Shown: piece by piece, positions 1-7,616 of the stretch
Position numbering within the stretch: the stretch's first letter is position 1
Layout: each line of letters opens with the position of its first letter
Assembly: GCF_039524015.1 (NCBI RefSeq)
Contig: NZ_BAAAGF010000001.1
Location: forward strand, 1,364,001 to 1,428,000
DNA from: Gaetbulibacter_B jejuensis
GTDB taxonomy: Bacteria > Bacteroidota > Bacteroidia > Flavobacteriales > Flavobacteriaceae
Reading direction: 5' to 3'
Length of the DNA: 64,000 bases
Notes under the pieces: model-generated
What the model saw: the letters and a program-made list of their open reading frames with translations, nothing else
Database searches by the model: none
Told to the model about the DNA's origin: nothing
Made by a program: the position numbers and the translations under genes

Positions 1-1
1 A

Positions 2-85
2 ATTGGTGGAGGAACATCAGAAATTCTTAGAGAAATATTGGCAAAAATGATTTTAGATAATAAAGACTATAAGCCAGCAACATAA
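2..85 (+). CDS. Acyl-CoA dehydrogenase, C-terminal fragment
   Basis: Only the last 27 codons are inside the window; the rest lies upstream. The reading frame gives IGGGTSEILREILAKMI and then a short charged tail before TAA. This matches the closing helix of flavin-dependent acyl-CoA dehydrogenases, where the G-G-T-S-E-I stretch contacts the FAD of the neighbouring subunit. These enzymes oxidise acyl-CoA thioesters in fatty-acid or branched-chain amino-acid breakdown. Substrate class cannot be told from this fragment. It ends 12 bases before the next gene on the same strand. Confidence 0.8.
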   Translation: MGGGTSEILREILAKMILDNKDYKPAT

Positions 86-97
86 AATCCCAAACAA

Positions 98-1525
98 ATG
101 AACTTAACTCACTTAAAAAAAGGCGTTGTTTTAATTTTTGGAATATTCAGTTTAACTAGTTTTGGTCAAACTGAATTAAAAAATAAAATAGTGGACTTTG
201 CTACTTTAATGCCATTAGAAAGTGCTAGTATTTATGTTCAAAATACAACAATTGGTACTGTGAGTAATGCTGATGGAAAGTTTGTATTGTTAGTGCCACA
301 AGAATATGAAAAGGATACACTTGTAATTTCTTCAATAGGATACAAAACCTTTAAAACGCCTGTTAACGAATTTGATAATGATTTTGAAGTCTATCTAGAA
401 GAAGATATAGCCTCATTAGATGAAGTCTTATTGGTTGCCGAAACAAGACCCAAAACAGGTAACGACATTGTGTTGAAAGCACTAGAGAAGTTAAGTGTTA
501 ATTTACCAGATTCGGCGTATCTTCAAAAAGGATTCTTAAGACATAAAGAGCGAAATACTAAGGAGTTTAAATGGCTTGTTGAAAGTGCAATAACAGTTTA
601 CGATTCCGGATACCAAGCTAGCTCAAAAGACCATCTCAAAATTAATGTTGACGAAGTTAGAAAAAGCTACGACCTTAGAGATGTTGATAGCTTGTTGATT
701 TATACCTCTTATTTAAAGTATCATCACAAGATGAGAAATCTTAAAGCTAAAAACCTAAAGCGAGATACTATTAAAACAGCGTCTTTAGTAAAAGCAATTA
801 AGTGGAATGATACAAGGGTTAACGGACTGCAAAATCTTTTTCAAGGCAAACTCAATTTGTTGAGAAATTCTAACACTTCAAAATCGCTTTTTGGTGAGGA
901 TATATTAAGTAAGCATCATTTTGATTTAGATACTATTTTGGTAGACAATGAAAGAAAAATCTACAAAATAAAAATTTCAAAAGGTACAGATTTTATAGGT
1001 TTAGATACCGAAGGGATTTTCAACGAAGGTTATGAAGCTGATGGATGGATATACATCTATTATGATAACTATGCTGTAAAAAAGATCGAGTACGATTTAA
1101 TTGCAGCTTCACCTGCTCAAAAAAGCCGAAGCAAGGCGTTGTTTGGAACTCAGTTAAATCATAAACTTGTGATTAATTATATGGAGTATCAGGATAAAAT
1201 GTTTCCTAGTTATATTTATTATGAAACACCTAAGTTGGTTAATGTAGGTTCTAATACAGATGAAAAGATTACCGACGAAGAAAAAGAACGTTATAATAAA
1301 GAAGAACGCTACTATTATACAGTACAAGAAGTGTTGTTTACTGAAATTATTTTAGATCGAGAAGAAGTACACAAAACTCTTGAAGGTACATGGAATAATG
1401 ATATATTTATGGTAAAACCATATAACAAATCATTTTGGGATAACTACAACACTTTATTAGAAAGTGAAGAAGATGAAAAGTTAATTCAAGACCTTACCAA
1501 ACGCTCAAAATTATTCAAGGATTAA
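98..1525 (+). CDS. Exported protein with CarboxypepD_reg-like domain
   Basis: A 475-residue protein with a signal peptide (hydrophobic residues about 9-23, ending near SFGQ), so it is exported to the periplasm or outer membrane. Residues about 27-113 form a carboxypeptidase regulatory-like beta-sandwich (lengthy pattern I-V-D..L.PLESASIYVQNTTIG, then GYKTFK and LDEVLLVA), the domain that opens SusC/TonB-type receptors. There is no plug or TonB barrel after it; residues 114-475 are a soluble-looking, charged region of unknown fold. This arrangement is common in Flavobacteriaceae, but the function is unknown. The ATG lies 12 bases after the upstream stop, so cotranscription with the dehydrogenase is likely. 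Confidence 0.75.
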   Translation: MNLTHLKKGVVLIFGIFSLTSFGQTELKNKIVDFATLMPLESASIYVQNTTIGTVSNADGKFVLLVPQEYEKDTLVISSIGYKTFKTPVNEFDNDFEVYLEEDIASLDEVLLVAETRPKTGNDIVLKALEKLSVNLPDSAYLQKGFLRHKERNTKEFKWLVESAITVYDSGYQASSKDHLKINVDEVRKSYDLRDVDSLLIYTSYLKYHHKMRNLKAKNLKRDTIKTASLVKAIKWNDTRVNGLQNLFQGKLNLLRNSNTSKSLFGEDILSKHHFDLDTILVDNERKIYKIKISKGTDFIGLDTEGIFNEGYEADGWIYIYYDNYAVKKIEYDLIAASPAQKSRSKALFGTQLNHKLVINYMEYQDKMFPSYIYYETPKLVNVGSNTDEKITDEEKERYNKEERYYYTVQEVLFTEIILDREEVHKTLEGTWNNDIFMVKPYNKSFWDNYNTLLESEEDEKLIQDLTKRSKLFKD

Positions 1526-1565
1526 CAAGGTGTCGTTAAGGCGATTAAAAAAAATATTTTTTTAA

Positions 1566-1595
1566 TTGCCAGTAATAAATTTGTTTTTATATTTG
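1566..1595 (+). promoter_or_regulatory. Bacteroidota-type promoter of rpsU
   Basis: TTG at 1566-1568 (-33 element) and a perfect TAnnTTTG box, TATATTTG at 1588-1595, are separated by 19 bases. This is the housekeeping promoter of Bacteroidota. Transcription should start about 1599-1600, giving rpsU a leader of roughly 33 bases. Confidence 0.75.
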
Positions 1596-1616
1596 CGCAC
1601 CGAAATTTTAAAAGAG

Positions 1617-1623
1617 AGGAGGT
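1617..1623 (+). promoter_or_regulatory. Strong Shine-Dalgarno of rpsU
   Basis: AGGAGGT is an uninterrupted seven-base match to the 16S rRNA anti-SD, 9-10 bases before the rpsU ATG. Other genes of the window (for example hpf, tuf, rplK, rpoB) have only A-rich leaders. In Flavobacterium johnsoniae bS21 helps hide the anti-SD, and rpsU with its extended SD is translated by ribosomes that lack bS21, giving autoregulation. The same logic is inferred here. Confidence 0.75.
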
Positions 1624-1632
1624 TAAGACACT

Positions 1633-1827
1633 ATGTTAATAATACCAGTTAAAGAAGGAGAAAATATAGATAGAGCGCTAAAGCGTTTTAAGCGTAAGTT
1701 TGACAAAACAGGAGCTAAACGTCAATTGCAAAATCGTAAGCAATTTACAAAGCCTTCAGTAGAGCGCAGAGCACAGATTCAAAAAGCGCAATACATCCAA
1801 AGATTAAGAGATCAAGAAAATATCTAA
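1633..1827 (+). CDS. rpsU: 30S ribosomal protein bS21
   Basis: A 64-residue, strongly basic protein with the bS21 pattern: an N-terminal segment LIIPVKEGENIDRALKRFKR followed by the arginine/lysine-rich helix (RRAQIQKAQYIQRLR). It sits on the 30S platform near the 3' end of 16S rRNA, where in Bacteroidota it helps sequester the anti-Shine-Dalgarno with bS18 and bS6. It is monocistronic: its own TAnnTTTG promoter lies upstream and a rho-independent terminator starts 21 bases after the stop. The strong SD in front of it is exceptional in this window and fits autoregulation. Confidence 0.97.
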   Translation: MLIIPVKEGENIDRALKRFKRKFDKTGAKRQLQNRKQFTKPSVERRAQIQKAQYIQRLRDQENI

Positions 1828-1847
1828 TATTTACTTAATGATACAAT

Positions 1848-1880
1848 AAAGTCCTGTAGAAATACAGGACTTTTTTTATT
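1848..1880 (+). terminator. Rho-independent terminator of rpsU
   Basis: An 11-base-pair stem (AAAGTCCTGTA with TACAGGACTTT), a GAAA tetraloop and a following T7 tract. It isolates rpsU from the recombinase gene. Confidence 0.9.
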
Positions 1881-1920
1881 CATAACAAATATAAACTTTG
1901 TACATTTAGCATATATACGT

Positions 1921-2817
1921 ATGCTAATGCCTTTCAAATCATTTACAGAATATCTTACCCACGAGAAAAACTACTCACCACTTACAATAAAGTCATATAA
2001 AAATGATTTGAGTACGTTCTTGCAGTTTATTGTTGATGAGTTTGAACAAGACGCTATTGATACTGTAAACTATCAACAAATAAGAAGTTGGATAGTACAA
2101 CTCGTAGAGAGTGGTATATCCAACAGGAGTATCAACCGAAAAATTTCATCGCTCAATTCCTATTATAAATTTCTTATCAAAACCAAGACAATCACTGTAA
2201 ATCCATTAGCAAAACATAAAGCGCTTAAAACAGATAAAAAAGTCCAAATTCCATTTTCGCAGCAAGAAATTGAAACCGTTATTAAAGAGTTGCATTTCGA
2301 AACAAGTTTTGAAGGGTTAAGAGATAAATTGATTATTGAACTTTTTTACGCTACAGGAATTCGACGTATAGAATTAGTACAAATAAAAATCACAGATATT
2401 GATTTATCTAATAAAACGTTAAAAGTACTTGGTAAGAGAAATAAAGAAAGATTCATTCCGTTAATTAATTCAGTAATTGATTCGGTAAAGGTGTATTTGC
2501 TGGCTAGAAATGATTTAGAAAAAATTGTCGATAAAGATTTTCTTTTTTTAACAAAAAAAGGGTTAAAAATTTACGAAAATCTTGTTTACAGAATTATAAA
2601 TGATTATTTTAGTAAAGCATCTACTAAAGTAAAAAGGAGTCCGCATATACTAAGGCACTCATTTGCTACTCATTTGCTTAATCAAGGTGCAAATTTAAAT
2701 GCTGTAAAAGAACTTCTTGGACATTCAAGTCTTGCAGCAACTCAAGTTTATACTCATAATAGTATAGAAGAATTAAAAAAAGTGTATTCAAATGCACATC
2801 CAAGAAGTAAAAAATGA
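1921..2817 (+). CDS. xerC: Tyrosine recombinase, XerC/XerD type
   Basis: A 298-residue tyrosine recombinase of typical Xer length. An N-terminal SAM-like core-binding domain (about 1-95, with EYLTHEKNYSPLTIKSYKND) is followed by the catalytic domain. Catalytic residues are visible: Arg in GIRRIEL, the His-x-x-Arg of HILRHSFATHLL, His in LLGHSS and the nucleophilic Tyr in TQVYTH. Such enzymes resolve chromosome dimers at dif by Holliday-junction exchange. There are no flanking att sites or phage genes, and the place between rpsU and hpf is a usual one for flavobacteria, so it is read as a housekeeping enzyme, not an integrase of an element. XerC versus XerD cannot be decided here. Translation may start at 1921 or at the in-frame ATG at 1927. 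Confidence 0.85.
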   Translation: MLMPFKSFTEYLTHEKNYSPLTIKSYKNDLSTFLQFIVDEFEQDAIDTVNYQQIRSWIVQLVESGISNRSINRKISSLNSYYKFLIKTKTITVNPLAKHKALKTDKKVQIPFSQQEIETVIKELHFETSFEGLRDKLIIELFYATGIRRIELVQIKITDIDLSNKTLKVLGKRNKERFIPLINSVIDSVKVYLLARNDLEKIVDKDFLFLTKKGLKIYENLVYRIINDYFSKASTKVKRSPHILRHSFATHLLNQGANLNAVKELLGHSSLAATQVYTHNSIEELKKVYSNAHPRSKK

Positions 2818-2856
2818 ACAAGATAAATTAATGTCTAACCACTAAAAAAGAAGAGT

Positions 2857-3159
2857 ATGAAAGTAAACACGCAATCCGTTAACTTTAGTGCTGACAAAAA
2901 GTTACTAGACTTCATCCAAAAAAGAATGGATAAGTTAGATTTGTTTTATGATAAAGTTATACAAGCAGATGTATATCTTAAAGTAGAAAACACAAGTGAG
3001 AAAGAAAATAAAATCTTTGAAGCAAGACTTAGCGTTCCTGGAGATCGCTTTGTTGTAAAAAAACAATGTAAAACTTTTGAAGAAGGTGCAGACACTGCAG
3101 TTTCATCGTTAGAAAGACAGTTAAAAAAGCGCAAAGAAAAATTAAGAGCACATATGTGA
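2857..3159 (+). CDS. hpf: Ribosome hibernation-promoting factor HPF/RaiA family, short form
   Basis: A 100-residue protein of the HPF/YfiA (S30AE) family: beta-alpha-beta-beta-beta-alpha pattern with VNFSADKKLLDFIQKRMDKL at the start, RLSVPGDRFVVKKQ in the middle and a basic end (LKKRKEKLRAHM). It binds the 30S decoding region and mRNA channel and keeps ribosomes inactive when growth stops. It lacks the C-terminal dimerisation domain of long HPF, so it is the short type. The gene lies 39 bases downstream of the recombinase on the same strand and just before the tRNA operon promoter. Confidence 0.9.
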   Translation: MKVNTQSVNFSADKKLLDFIQKRMDKLDLFYDKVIQADVYLKVENTSEKENKIFEARLSVPGDRFVVKKQCKTFEEGADTAVSSLERQLKKRKEKLRAHM

Positions 3160-3180
3160 TAAAAATTTTCAAAAAATGTT

Positions 3181-3209
3181 TTGAATAAATAAATAAATCT
3201 TTACATTTG
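3181..3209 (+). promoter_or_regulatory. Promoter of the Thr-Tyr-Gly-Thr tRNA / tuf operon
   Basis: TTG at 3181-3183 and a perfect TACATTTG (-7, TAnnTTTG) at 3202-3209 with an 18-base spacer. Start of transcription is expected near 3213-3214. It is the only clear promoter before the tRNA genes and tuf. A terminator-like hairpin begins at the predicted start site. Confidence 0.75.
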
Positions 3210-3211
3210 CA

Positions 3212-3238
3212 GTCCGTTAGAAATAGCGGGCTTTTTTT
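3212..3238 (+). terminator. Terminator-like hairpin overlapping the tRNA promoter start site
   Basis: An eight-pair stem (GTCCGTTA with TAGCGGGC, two G-U pairs), GAAA tetraloop and T7 tract. It would end transcripts running in from hpf. Because the tRNA promoter fires at its left edge, it may also act on that transcript. Confidence 0.6.
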
Positions 3239-3260
3239 ATTGCAAAAAAAGTAAAGAAAA

Positions 3261-3334
3261 GCCGATGTAGCTCAGCTGGCTAGAGCAGCTGATTTGTAAT
3301 CAGCAGGTCGTGGGTTCGAGTCCCTCCATCGGCT
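3261..3334 (+). tRNA. tRNA-Thr (anticodon TGT)
   Basis: A 74-base cloverleaf: acceptor GCCGATG pairs with CATCGGC, D-arm AGCTCAGCTGGCTAGAGCA, anticodon loop TTTGTAA inside GCTGA/TCAGC, and T-loop TTCGAGT. CCA is not encoded. It is the first of four clustered tRNAs, and a near-identical copy lies at 21192. Confidence 0.95.
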
Positions 3335-3368
3335 CAAGTTCTTTAAAAAAAAAGTATTGATAAATTTT

Positions 3369-3451
3369 GGGGAGATACTCAAGCGGCCAACGAGGACAGA
3401 CTGTAAATCTGTTGTTTTTTAACTTCGCAGGTTCGAATCCTGCTCTCCCCA
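3369..3451 (+). tRNA. tRNA-Tyr (anticodon GTA)
   Basis: An 83-base class II tRNA with a long variable arm. Acceptor GGGGAGA pairs with TCTCCCC; the anticodon stem-loop CAGACTGTAAATCTG carries GTA; the T-arm reads GCAGGTTCGAATCCTGC. CCA is not encoded. Confidence 0.95.
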
Positions 3452-3482
3452 CAATTATTCTAAGACTAGACCTTATAAAAAT

Positions 3483-3555
3483 GCGGGAGTAGCTCAGTTG
3501 GTAGAGCGTCAGCCTTCCAAGCTGAATGTCGCCGGTTCGAACCCGGTCTCCCGCT
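3483..3555 (+). tRNA. tRNA-Gly (anticodon TCC)
   Basis: A 73-base cloverleaf: acceptor GCGGGAG pairs with CTCCCGC; anticodon stem-loop CAGCCTTCCAAGCTG gives TCC; T-arm GCCGGTTCGAACCCGGT. Third tRNA of the cluster. Confidence 0.95.
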
Positions 3556-3564
3556 CATTTTTTA

Positions 3565-3636
3565 GCCGGTGTAGCTCAGGGGTAGAGCGTTTCCTTGGTA
3601 AGGAAGAGGTCACGGGTTCAAATCCCGTCATTGGCT
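3565..3636 (+). tRNA. tRNA-Thr (anticodon GGT)
   Basis: A 72-base cloverleaf: acceptor GCCGGTG with CATTGGC (two G-U pairs), anticodon loop TTGGTAA inside TTCC/GGAA giving GGT, T-arm ACGGGTTCAAATCCCGT. It directly precedes tuf, the usual flavobacterial arrangement. Confidence 0.95.
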
Positions 3637-3696
3637 CATTTGAAACGTACAATTAAAATTGAACACTAATATTAAATAAGATTAAATAAATTAAAC

Positions 3697-4884
3697 ATGG
3701 CAAAGGCAACTTTCGATCGTTCAAAACCACACTTAAACATTGGTACTATTGGACACGTAGATCACGGTAAAACAACTTTAACTGCTGCTATTACTAAAGT
3801 ATTAGCTGATGCAGGTTTTTCAGAAGCAAGATCATTTGATCAAATTGATAACGCTCCAGAAGAGAAAGAAAGAGGTATCACTATTAATACTTCTCACGTT
3901 GAATATCAAACAGCTAATCGTCACTATGCTCACGTTGACTGTCCAGGTCACGCGGATTACGTAAAGAACATGGTAACTGGTGCTGCTCAAATGGATGGAG
4001 CTATTTTAGTTGTTGCTGCAACTGATGGTCCTATGCCACAAACTCGTGAGCACATCCTTTTAGGTCGTCAAGTAGGTATTCCAAGAATCGTTGTATTCTT
4101 GAATAAAGTTGATATGGTTGACGATGAGGAGTTATTAGAGTTAGTAGATATGGAAGTTAGAGATTTATTAAACTTCTATGAGTATGATGGAGATAATGGT
4201 CCTGTAGTTTCAGGTTCTGCATTAGGTGCATTAAACGGAGAACAAAAATGGGTTGATACAGTAATGGAGCTTATGGAAGCTGTTGATAACTGGATTGAAG
4301 AGCCACAACGTGATATGGATAAGCCTTTCTTAATGCCTATCGAAGATGTATTCTCTATTACTGGTCGTGGTACTGTAGCAACTGGTCGTATCGAGACTGG
4401 TGTTGCTCAAACTGGAGATCCAGTAGAAATTATTGGTATGGGAGCTGAGAAATTAACTTCTACAATTACTGGTATTGAAATGTTCCGTCAAATTCTTGAT
4501 AGAGGTGAGGCTGGAGATAACGCTGGTATCTTATTAAGAGGTATTGAGAAAACTCAAATTTCTAGAGGTATGGTAATTACTAAACCAGGTTCTGTAACTC
4601 CACACCAAAAGTTCAAAGCTGAGGTTTATATCCTTAAGAAAGAAGAAGGTGGACGTCACACTCCATTCCATAACAACTACCGTCCACAGTTCTACGTACG
4701 TACAACTGACGTAACTGGAAACATTGCGCTTCCTGATGGAGTTGAAATGGTAATGCCTGGAGATAACCTTACTATTACTGTTGAATTAATTCAACCAATT
4801 GCAATGAACGTAGGTTTACGTTTTGCAATCCGTGAAGGTGGTAGAACAGTAGGTGCTGGTCAGGTAACTGAAATTTTAGATTAA
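3697..4884 (+). CDS. tuf: Elongation factor Tu
   Basis: A 395-residue EF-Tu, which carries aminoacyl-tRNA to the ribosomal A site as a GTP complex. The GTPase domain shows G1 GHVDHGKTTL, G2 RGITI, G3 DCPGHADY, and G4 NKVD; domains II and III follow, with the conserved RGTVATGRIETG stretch and a GAGQVTEI ending. Full length with no anomalies. It is cotranscribed with the tRNA cluster upstream (61-base gap) and tRNA-Trp downstream. Its codon use is biased, as expected for a very highly expressed gene. Confidence 0.99.
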   Translation: MAKATFDRSKPHLNIGTIGHVDHGKTTLTAAITKVLADAGFSEARSFDQIDNAPEEKERGITINTSHVEYQTANRHYAHVDCPGHADYVKNMVTGAAQMDGAILVVAATDGPMPQTREHILLGRQVGIPRIVVFLNKVDMVDDEELLELVDMEVRDLLNFYEYDGDNGPVVSGSALGALNGEQKWVDTVMELMEAVDNWIEEPQRDMDKPFLMPIEDVFSITGRGTVATGRIETGVAQTGDPVEIIGMGAEKLTSTITGIEMFRQILDRGEAGDNAGILLRGIEKTQISRGMVITKPGSVTPHQKFKAEVYILKKEEGGRHTPFHNNYRPQFYVRTTDVTGNIALPDGVEMVMPGDNLTITVELIQPIAMNVGLRFAIREGGRTVGAGQVTEILD

Positions 4885-4908
4885 AATTTTAATATAGAAT
4901 ATTAAATT

Positions 4909-4937
4909 AAGGTGTCTTGTTTTTAGCAAGACGCCTT
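4909..4937 (+). promoter_or_regulatory. Intercistronic hairpin between tuf and tRNA-Trp
   Basis: An 11-pair stem (AAGGTGTCTTG with CAAGACGCCTT, one G-U) with a seven-base loop TTTTTAG. No T-tract follows, so it is not a standard terminator. It may protect the tuf 3' end, mark a processing site before tRNA-Trp, or attenuate. Confidence 0.6.
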
Positions 4938-4948
4938 GATTTATATTT

Positions 4949-5021
4949 ACGGGTTTAGCTCAGTTGGTAGAGCACTGGTCTCCAAAACCAGGTGTCGGGA
5001 GTTCGAGTCTCTCAACCCGTG
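4949..5021 (+). tRNA. tRNA-Trp (anticodon CCA)
   Basis: A 73-base cloverleaf: acceptor ACGGGTT pairs with AACCCGT, anticodon stem-loop CTGGTCTCCAAAACCAG gives CCA, and T-arm GGGAGTTCGAGTCTCTC. It sits between tuf and secE, a widespread order in Bacteroidota. Confidence 0.95.
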
Positions 5022-5037
5022 CAAATAAGAAAAACAG

Positions 5038-5232
5038 ATGGCAGGAATTATTAATTATATAAAAGAATCCTTTGAGGAATTAAAGAATAATGTATCATGG
5101 CCAACTTGGTCTGAAGCACAAAACCTAACAGTATTGGTTGCAGTGTTTTCAATTATTTTCTCACTCGCTATTTGGGGTGTTGACACTGTTTTTAGTAAAG
5201 TTATTAAAGCGTATTTTGATTTAATTGGCTAA
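5038..5232 (+). CDS. secE: Preprotein translocase subunit SecE
   Basis: A 64-residue protein of minimal SecE form: an amphipathic N-terminal part (YIKESFEELKNNVSWPTWSE, with the conserved W-P-T) followed by a single transmembrane segment (about 28-50). SecE clamps SecY in the protein-conducting channel. It begins 17 bases after tRNA-Trp and ends 10 bases before the nusG start. Confidence 0.95.
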   Translation: MAGIINYIKESFEELKNNVSWPTWSEAQNLTVLVAVFSIIFSLAIWGVDTVFSKVIKAYFDLIG

Positions 5233-5242
5233 AACAAATTTG

Positions 5243-5800
5243 ATGTCTGAAACAAAAGGAAATAAAAAGTGGTATGTAGTTAGAGCTGTAAGTGGTCAGG
5301 AAAACAAAATTAAAACTTATATAGAGAATGAAATTTCTCGATTAGGTTTAGAAGATTTTGTTGATCAAGTTTTGGTTCCTACTGAAAAAGTGATTCAGAT
5401 ACGTAACGGAAAAAAAACACATAAAGAGCGTGTGTATTTTCCAGGTTACATTATGATTCAAGCTAATTTAAGTGGTGAAATACCACATATTATAAAGTCA
5501 ATAACAAATGTTATTGGGTTTTTAGGCGAAACAAAAGGAGGAGATCCTGTGCCTTTAAGACAGTCTGAAGTAAATAGAATGTTAGGTAAAGTAGACGAGT
5601 TGTCTGTAGATGCTGATGCTAATATCGCTATTCCTTTTACTTTAGGAGAAACTGTAAAAGTTATAGATGGACCATTCAATGGATTTGATGGTACTATCGA
5701 AAAAATAAATGAAGAAAAGCGTAAACTTGAAGTAATGGTTAAAATTTTCGGAAGAAAAACACCATTAGAGTTAAGTTATATGCAAGTTGAAAAAGTTTAA
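5243..5800 (+). CDS. nusG: Transcription termination/antitermination factor NusG
   Basis: A 185-residue NusG with an N-terminal NGN domain (KKWYVVRAVSGQENK, then VYFPGYIMIQ) and a C-terminal KOW domain (VIDGPFNGFDGTIEKINEE). It binds RNA polymerase beta' and couples transcription to Rho or ribosomes. The frame is open from a TTG at 5225, but that start would overlap secE; the ATG at 5243 gives the usual N-terminus MSETKGNKKWY and is chosen. The following genes are the L11-L1-L10-L7/L12 operon. Confidence 0.96.
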   Translation: MSETKGNKKWYVVRAVSGQENKIKTYIENEISRLGLEDFVDQVLVPTEKVIQIRNGKKTHKERVYFPGYIMIQANLSGEIPHIIKSITNVIGFLGETKGGDPVPLRQSEVNRMLGKVDELSVDADANIAIPFTLGETVKVIDGPFNGFDGTIEKINEEKRKLEVMVKIFGRKTPLELSYMQVEKV

Positions 5801-5818
5801 TAATTGTTACCATATATA

Positions 5819-5852
5819 GTATGTCTTTTTGCTTCCAAATTAAAAGGCGTAC
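5819..5852 (+). promoter_or_regulatory. Intercistronic hairpin between nusG and rplK
   Basis: An 11-pair stem (GTATGTCTTTT with AAAAGGCGTAC, two G-U) with a 12-base loop, ending 18 bases before the rplK ATG. No terminator T-tract follows. It could be an RNA processing site or a control element for rplK-rplA; I cannot match it to the known L1-binding site by eye. Confidence 0.5.
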
Positions 5853-5870
5853 AAAACTAAATTTATTAAA

Positions 5871-6311
5871 ATGGCAAAAGAATTAAGTAAAGTAGTTAAG
5901 CTACAAGTTAGGGGAGGTGCAGCGAATCCGTCGCCACCAGTTGGACCCGCTTTAGGAGCTGCTGGAGTTAATATCATGGAATTTTGTAAGCAATTCAACG
6001 CTAGAACTCAGGATAAACCTGGTAAAGTTCTTCCTGTTGTAATTTCTGTTTACAAAGACAAATCTTTTGATTTTGTAATTAAAACTCCACCTGCAGCTGT
6101 ACAATTATTGGAAGCGGCCAAAGTAAAAAAAGGATCTGGTGAACCTAACCGAAAAAAAGTAGCTAAAGTAACTTGGGATCAAGTTAAAGCGATAGCTGAA
6201 GATAAAATGCAAGATTTAAATGCATTCGAAATTTCATCAGCTATGAAAATGGTTGCAGGTACTGCAAGATCAATGGGTATCACAGTTAAAGGCGGTGAAG
6301 CACCTAACTAA
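5871..6311 (+). CDS. rplK: 50S ribosomal protein uL11
   Basis: A 146-residue L11 of normal length. The N-terminal domain has the proline-rich switch GAANPSPPVGPALG and the C-terminal 23S rRNA-binding domain ends near AGTARSMGITVKG. It forms the stalk base where elongation factors and RelA act. rplA follows 12 bases downstream in the same operon. Confidence 0.98.
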   Translation: MAKELSKVVKLQVRGGAANPSPPVGPALGAAGVNIMEFCKQFNARTQDKPGKVLPVVISVYKDKSFDFVIKTPPAAVQLLEAAKVKKGSGEPNRKKVAKVTWDQVKAIAEDKMQDLNAFEISSAMKMVAGTARSMGITVKGGEAPN

Positions 6312-6323
6312 AAAATTTTTGAA

Positions 6324-7013
6324 ATGGCAAGAATAACAAGAAAGCAAAAAGAAGCAAGAGCTAAAGTTGAGAAGAATAAATTATATTCTCTTGAAGAAGC
6401 TTCGGCTTTATTAAAAGAAATAACTTACACAAAATTCGATGCTTCAGTTGATTTAGCTGTAAGATTAGGAGTTGACCCTCGTAAAGCAAACCAAATGGTA
6501 AGAGGTGTAGTTTCTCTTCCACATGGTACAGGTAAAGACATGAAAGTGTTGGCACTTGTAACACCAGATAAAGAAGCAGAGGCTAAAGAAGCTGGAGCTG
6601 ATTATGTTGGTTTAGACGAGTACTTACAAAAAATTAAAGATGGTTGGACAGATGTTGATGTTATCATCACTATGCCAGCTATTATGGGTAAGTTAGGACC
6701 ATTAGGTAGAGTATTAGGACCAAGAGGTTTAATGCCAAACCCTAAAACTGGAACTGTAACAATGGATGTTGCTAAGGCTGTAGCTGAAGTAAAAGCAGGT
6801 AAAATTGATTTTAAAGTAGACAAAACAGGTATTGTACACGCACCAATAGGAAAAGCATCTTTTAGTGCTGATAAATTGGTAGGTAACGCAAACGAGTTAT
6901 TATCAACTTTAATAAAATTAAAACCAACTGCAGCTAAAGGTACTTACGTAAAAAGTATTTACATGTCTAGCACAATGAGTCCAAGTATATCAATAGATAC
7001 AAAAATAGGATAG
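6324..7013 (+). CDS. rplA: 50S ribosomal protein uL1
   Basis: A 229-residue L1. The signature GRVLGPRGLMPNPKTGTV is near residues 130-150, and the protein starts with the basic stretch ARITRKQKEARAKVEK. It forms the mobile L1 stalk that moves E-site tRNA and in many bacteria represses its own operon. Gene spacing (12 bases after rplK, 18 before rplJ) indicates one transcript. Confidence 0.98.
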   Translation: MARITRKQKEARAKVEKNKLYSLEEASALLKEITYTKFDASVDLAVRLGVDPRKANQMVRGVVSLPHGTGKDMKVLALVTPDKEAEAKEAGADYVGLDEYLQKIKDGWTDVDVIITMPAIMGKLGPLGRVLGPRGLMPNPKTGTVTMDVAKAVAEVKAGKIDFKVDKTGIVHAPIGKASFSADKLVGNANELLSTLIKLKPTAAKGTYVKSIYMSSTMSPSISIDTKIG

Positions 7014-7031
7014 TAGTTAAACTTTAATATT

Positions 7032-7553
7032 ATGACAAGACAAGAAAAATCACAAGTAATTGAAGAGTTAACTGCTCAACTAGCAGATAATACCAATATT
7101 TATATTGCTGATATATCTGGATTAAACGCAGGAAACACTTCAGATTTACGTAGAGCTTGCTTTAAAGCTAACGTAAAACTAGCTGTAGTTAAAAATACAT
7201 TACTAACAAAAGCTATGGATGCTTCAGAAAAAGATTTTGGAGATTTACCATCTGTACTTAAAGGTAACACTTCAGTAATGTATTCTGAAACTGGTAATGC
7301 TCCAGCAAAAGTAATTAAAGCATTCCGTAAAAAATCTGATAAGCCTTTGCTTAAAGGAGCTTTTATTGAAGAAGCAATTTACATTGGTGATGAGCAATTA
7401 GATACTTTAGTTGATATCAAATCTAGAGAAGAGTTAATTGGTGACATAGTAACATTGTTACAATCGCCAGCTAAGAACGTTGTTTCAGCTCTTAAATCAG
7501 GAGGTGGTAAACTAGCAGGTATCATTAAAACATTATCCGAAAAAGAAGGATAA
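7032..7553 (+). CDS. rplJ: 50S ribosomal protein uL10
   Basis: A 173-residue L10 with the N-terminal rRNA-binding domain (LADNTNIYIADISGLNAG) and the C-terminal helix that holds L7/L12 dimers. It anchors the stalk to the 50S. A short palindrome (TTAAGT..ACTTAA) lies in the 63-base gap before rplL, but I see no convincing L10 leader upstream. Confidence 0.97.
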   Translation: MTRQEKSQVIEELTAQLADNTNIYIADISGLNAGNTSDLRRACFKANVKLAVVKNTLLTKAMDASEKDFGDLPSVLKGNTSVMYSETGNAPAKVIKAFRKKSDKPLLKGAFIEEAIYIGDEQLDTLVDIKSREELIGDIVTLLQSPAKNVVSALKSGGGKLAGIIKTLSEKEG

Positions 7554-7616
7554 TAATCAATTAAGTACGCACTTAAACAAATTATATTATTTAAAAAATT
7601 ATTAAAACGATAGAAA

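Noticed and set aside
1921..2817. Reading the tyrosine recombinase as an integrase of a mobile element
   Set aside because: No flanking att repeats, no excisionase or cargo, and the gene lies in a conserved rpsU-hpf context. It fits a housekeeping Xer enzyme.
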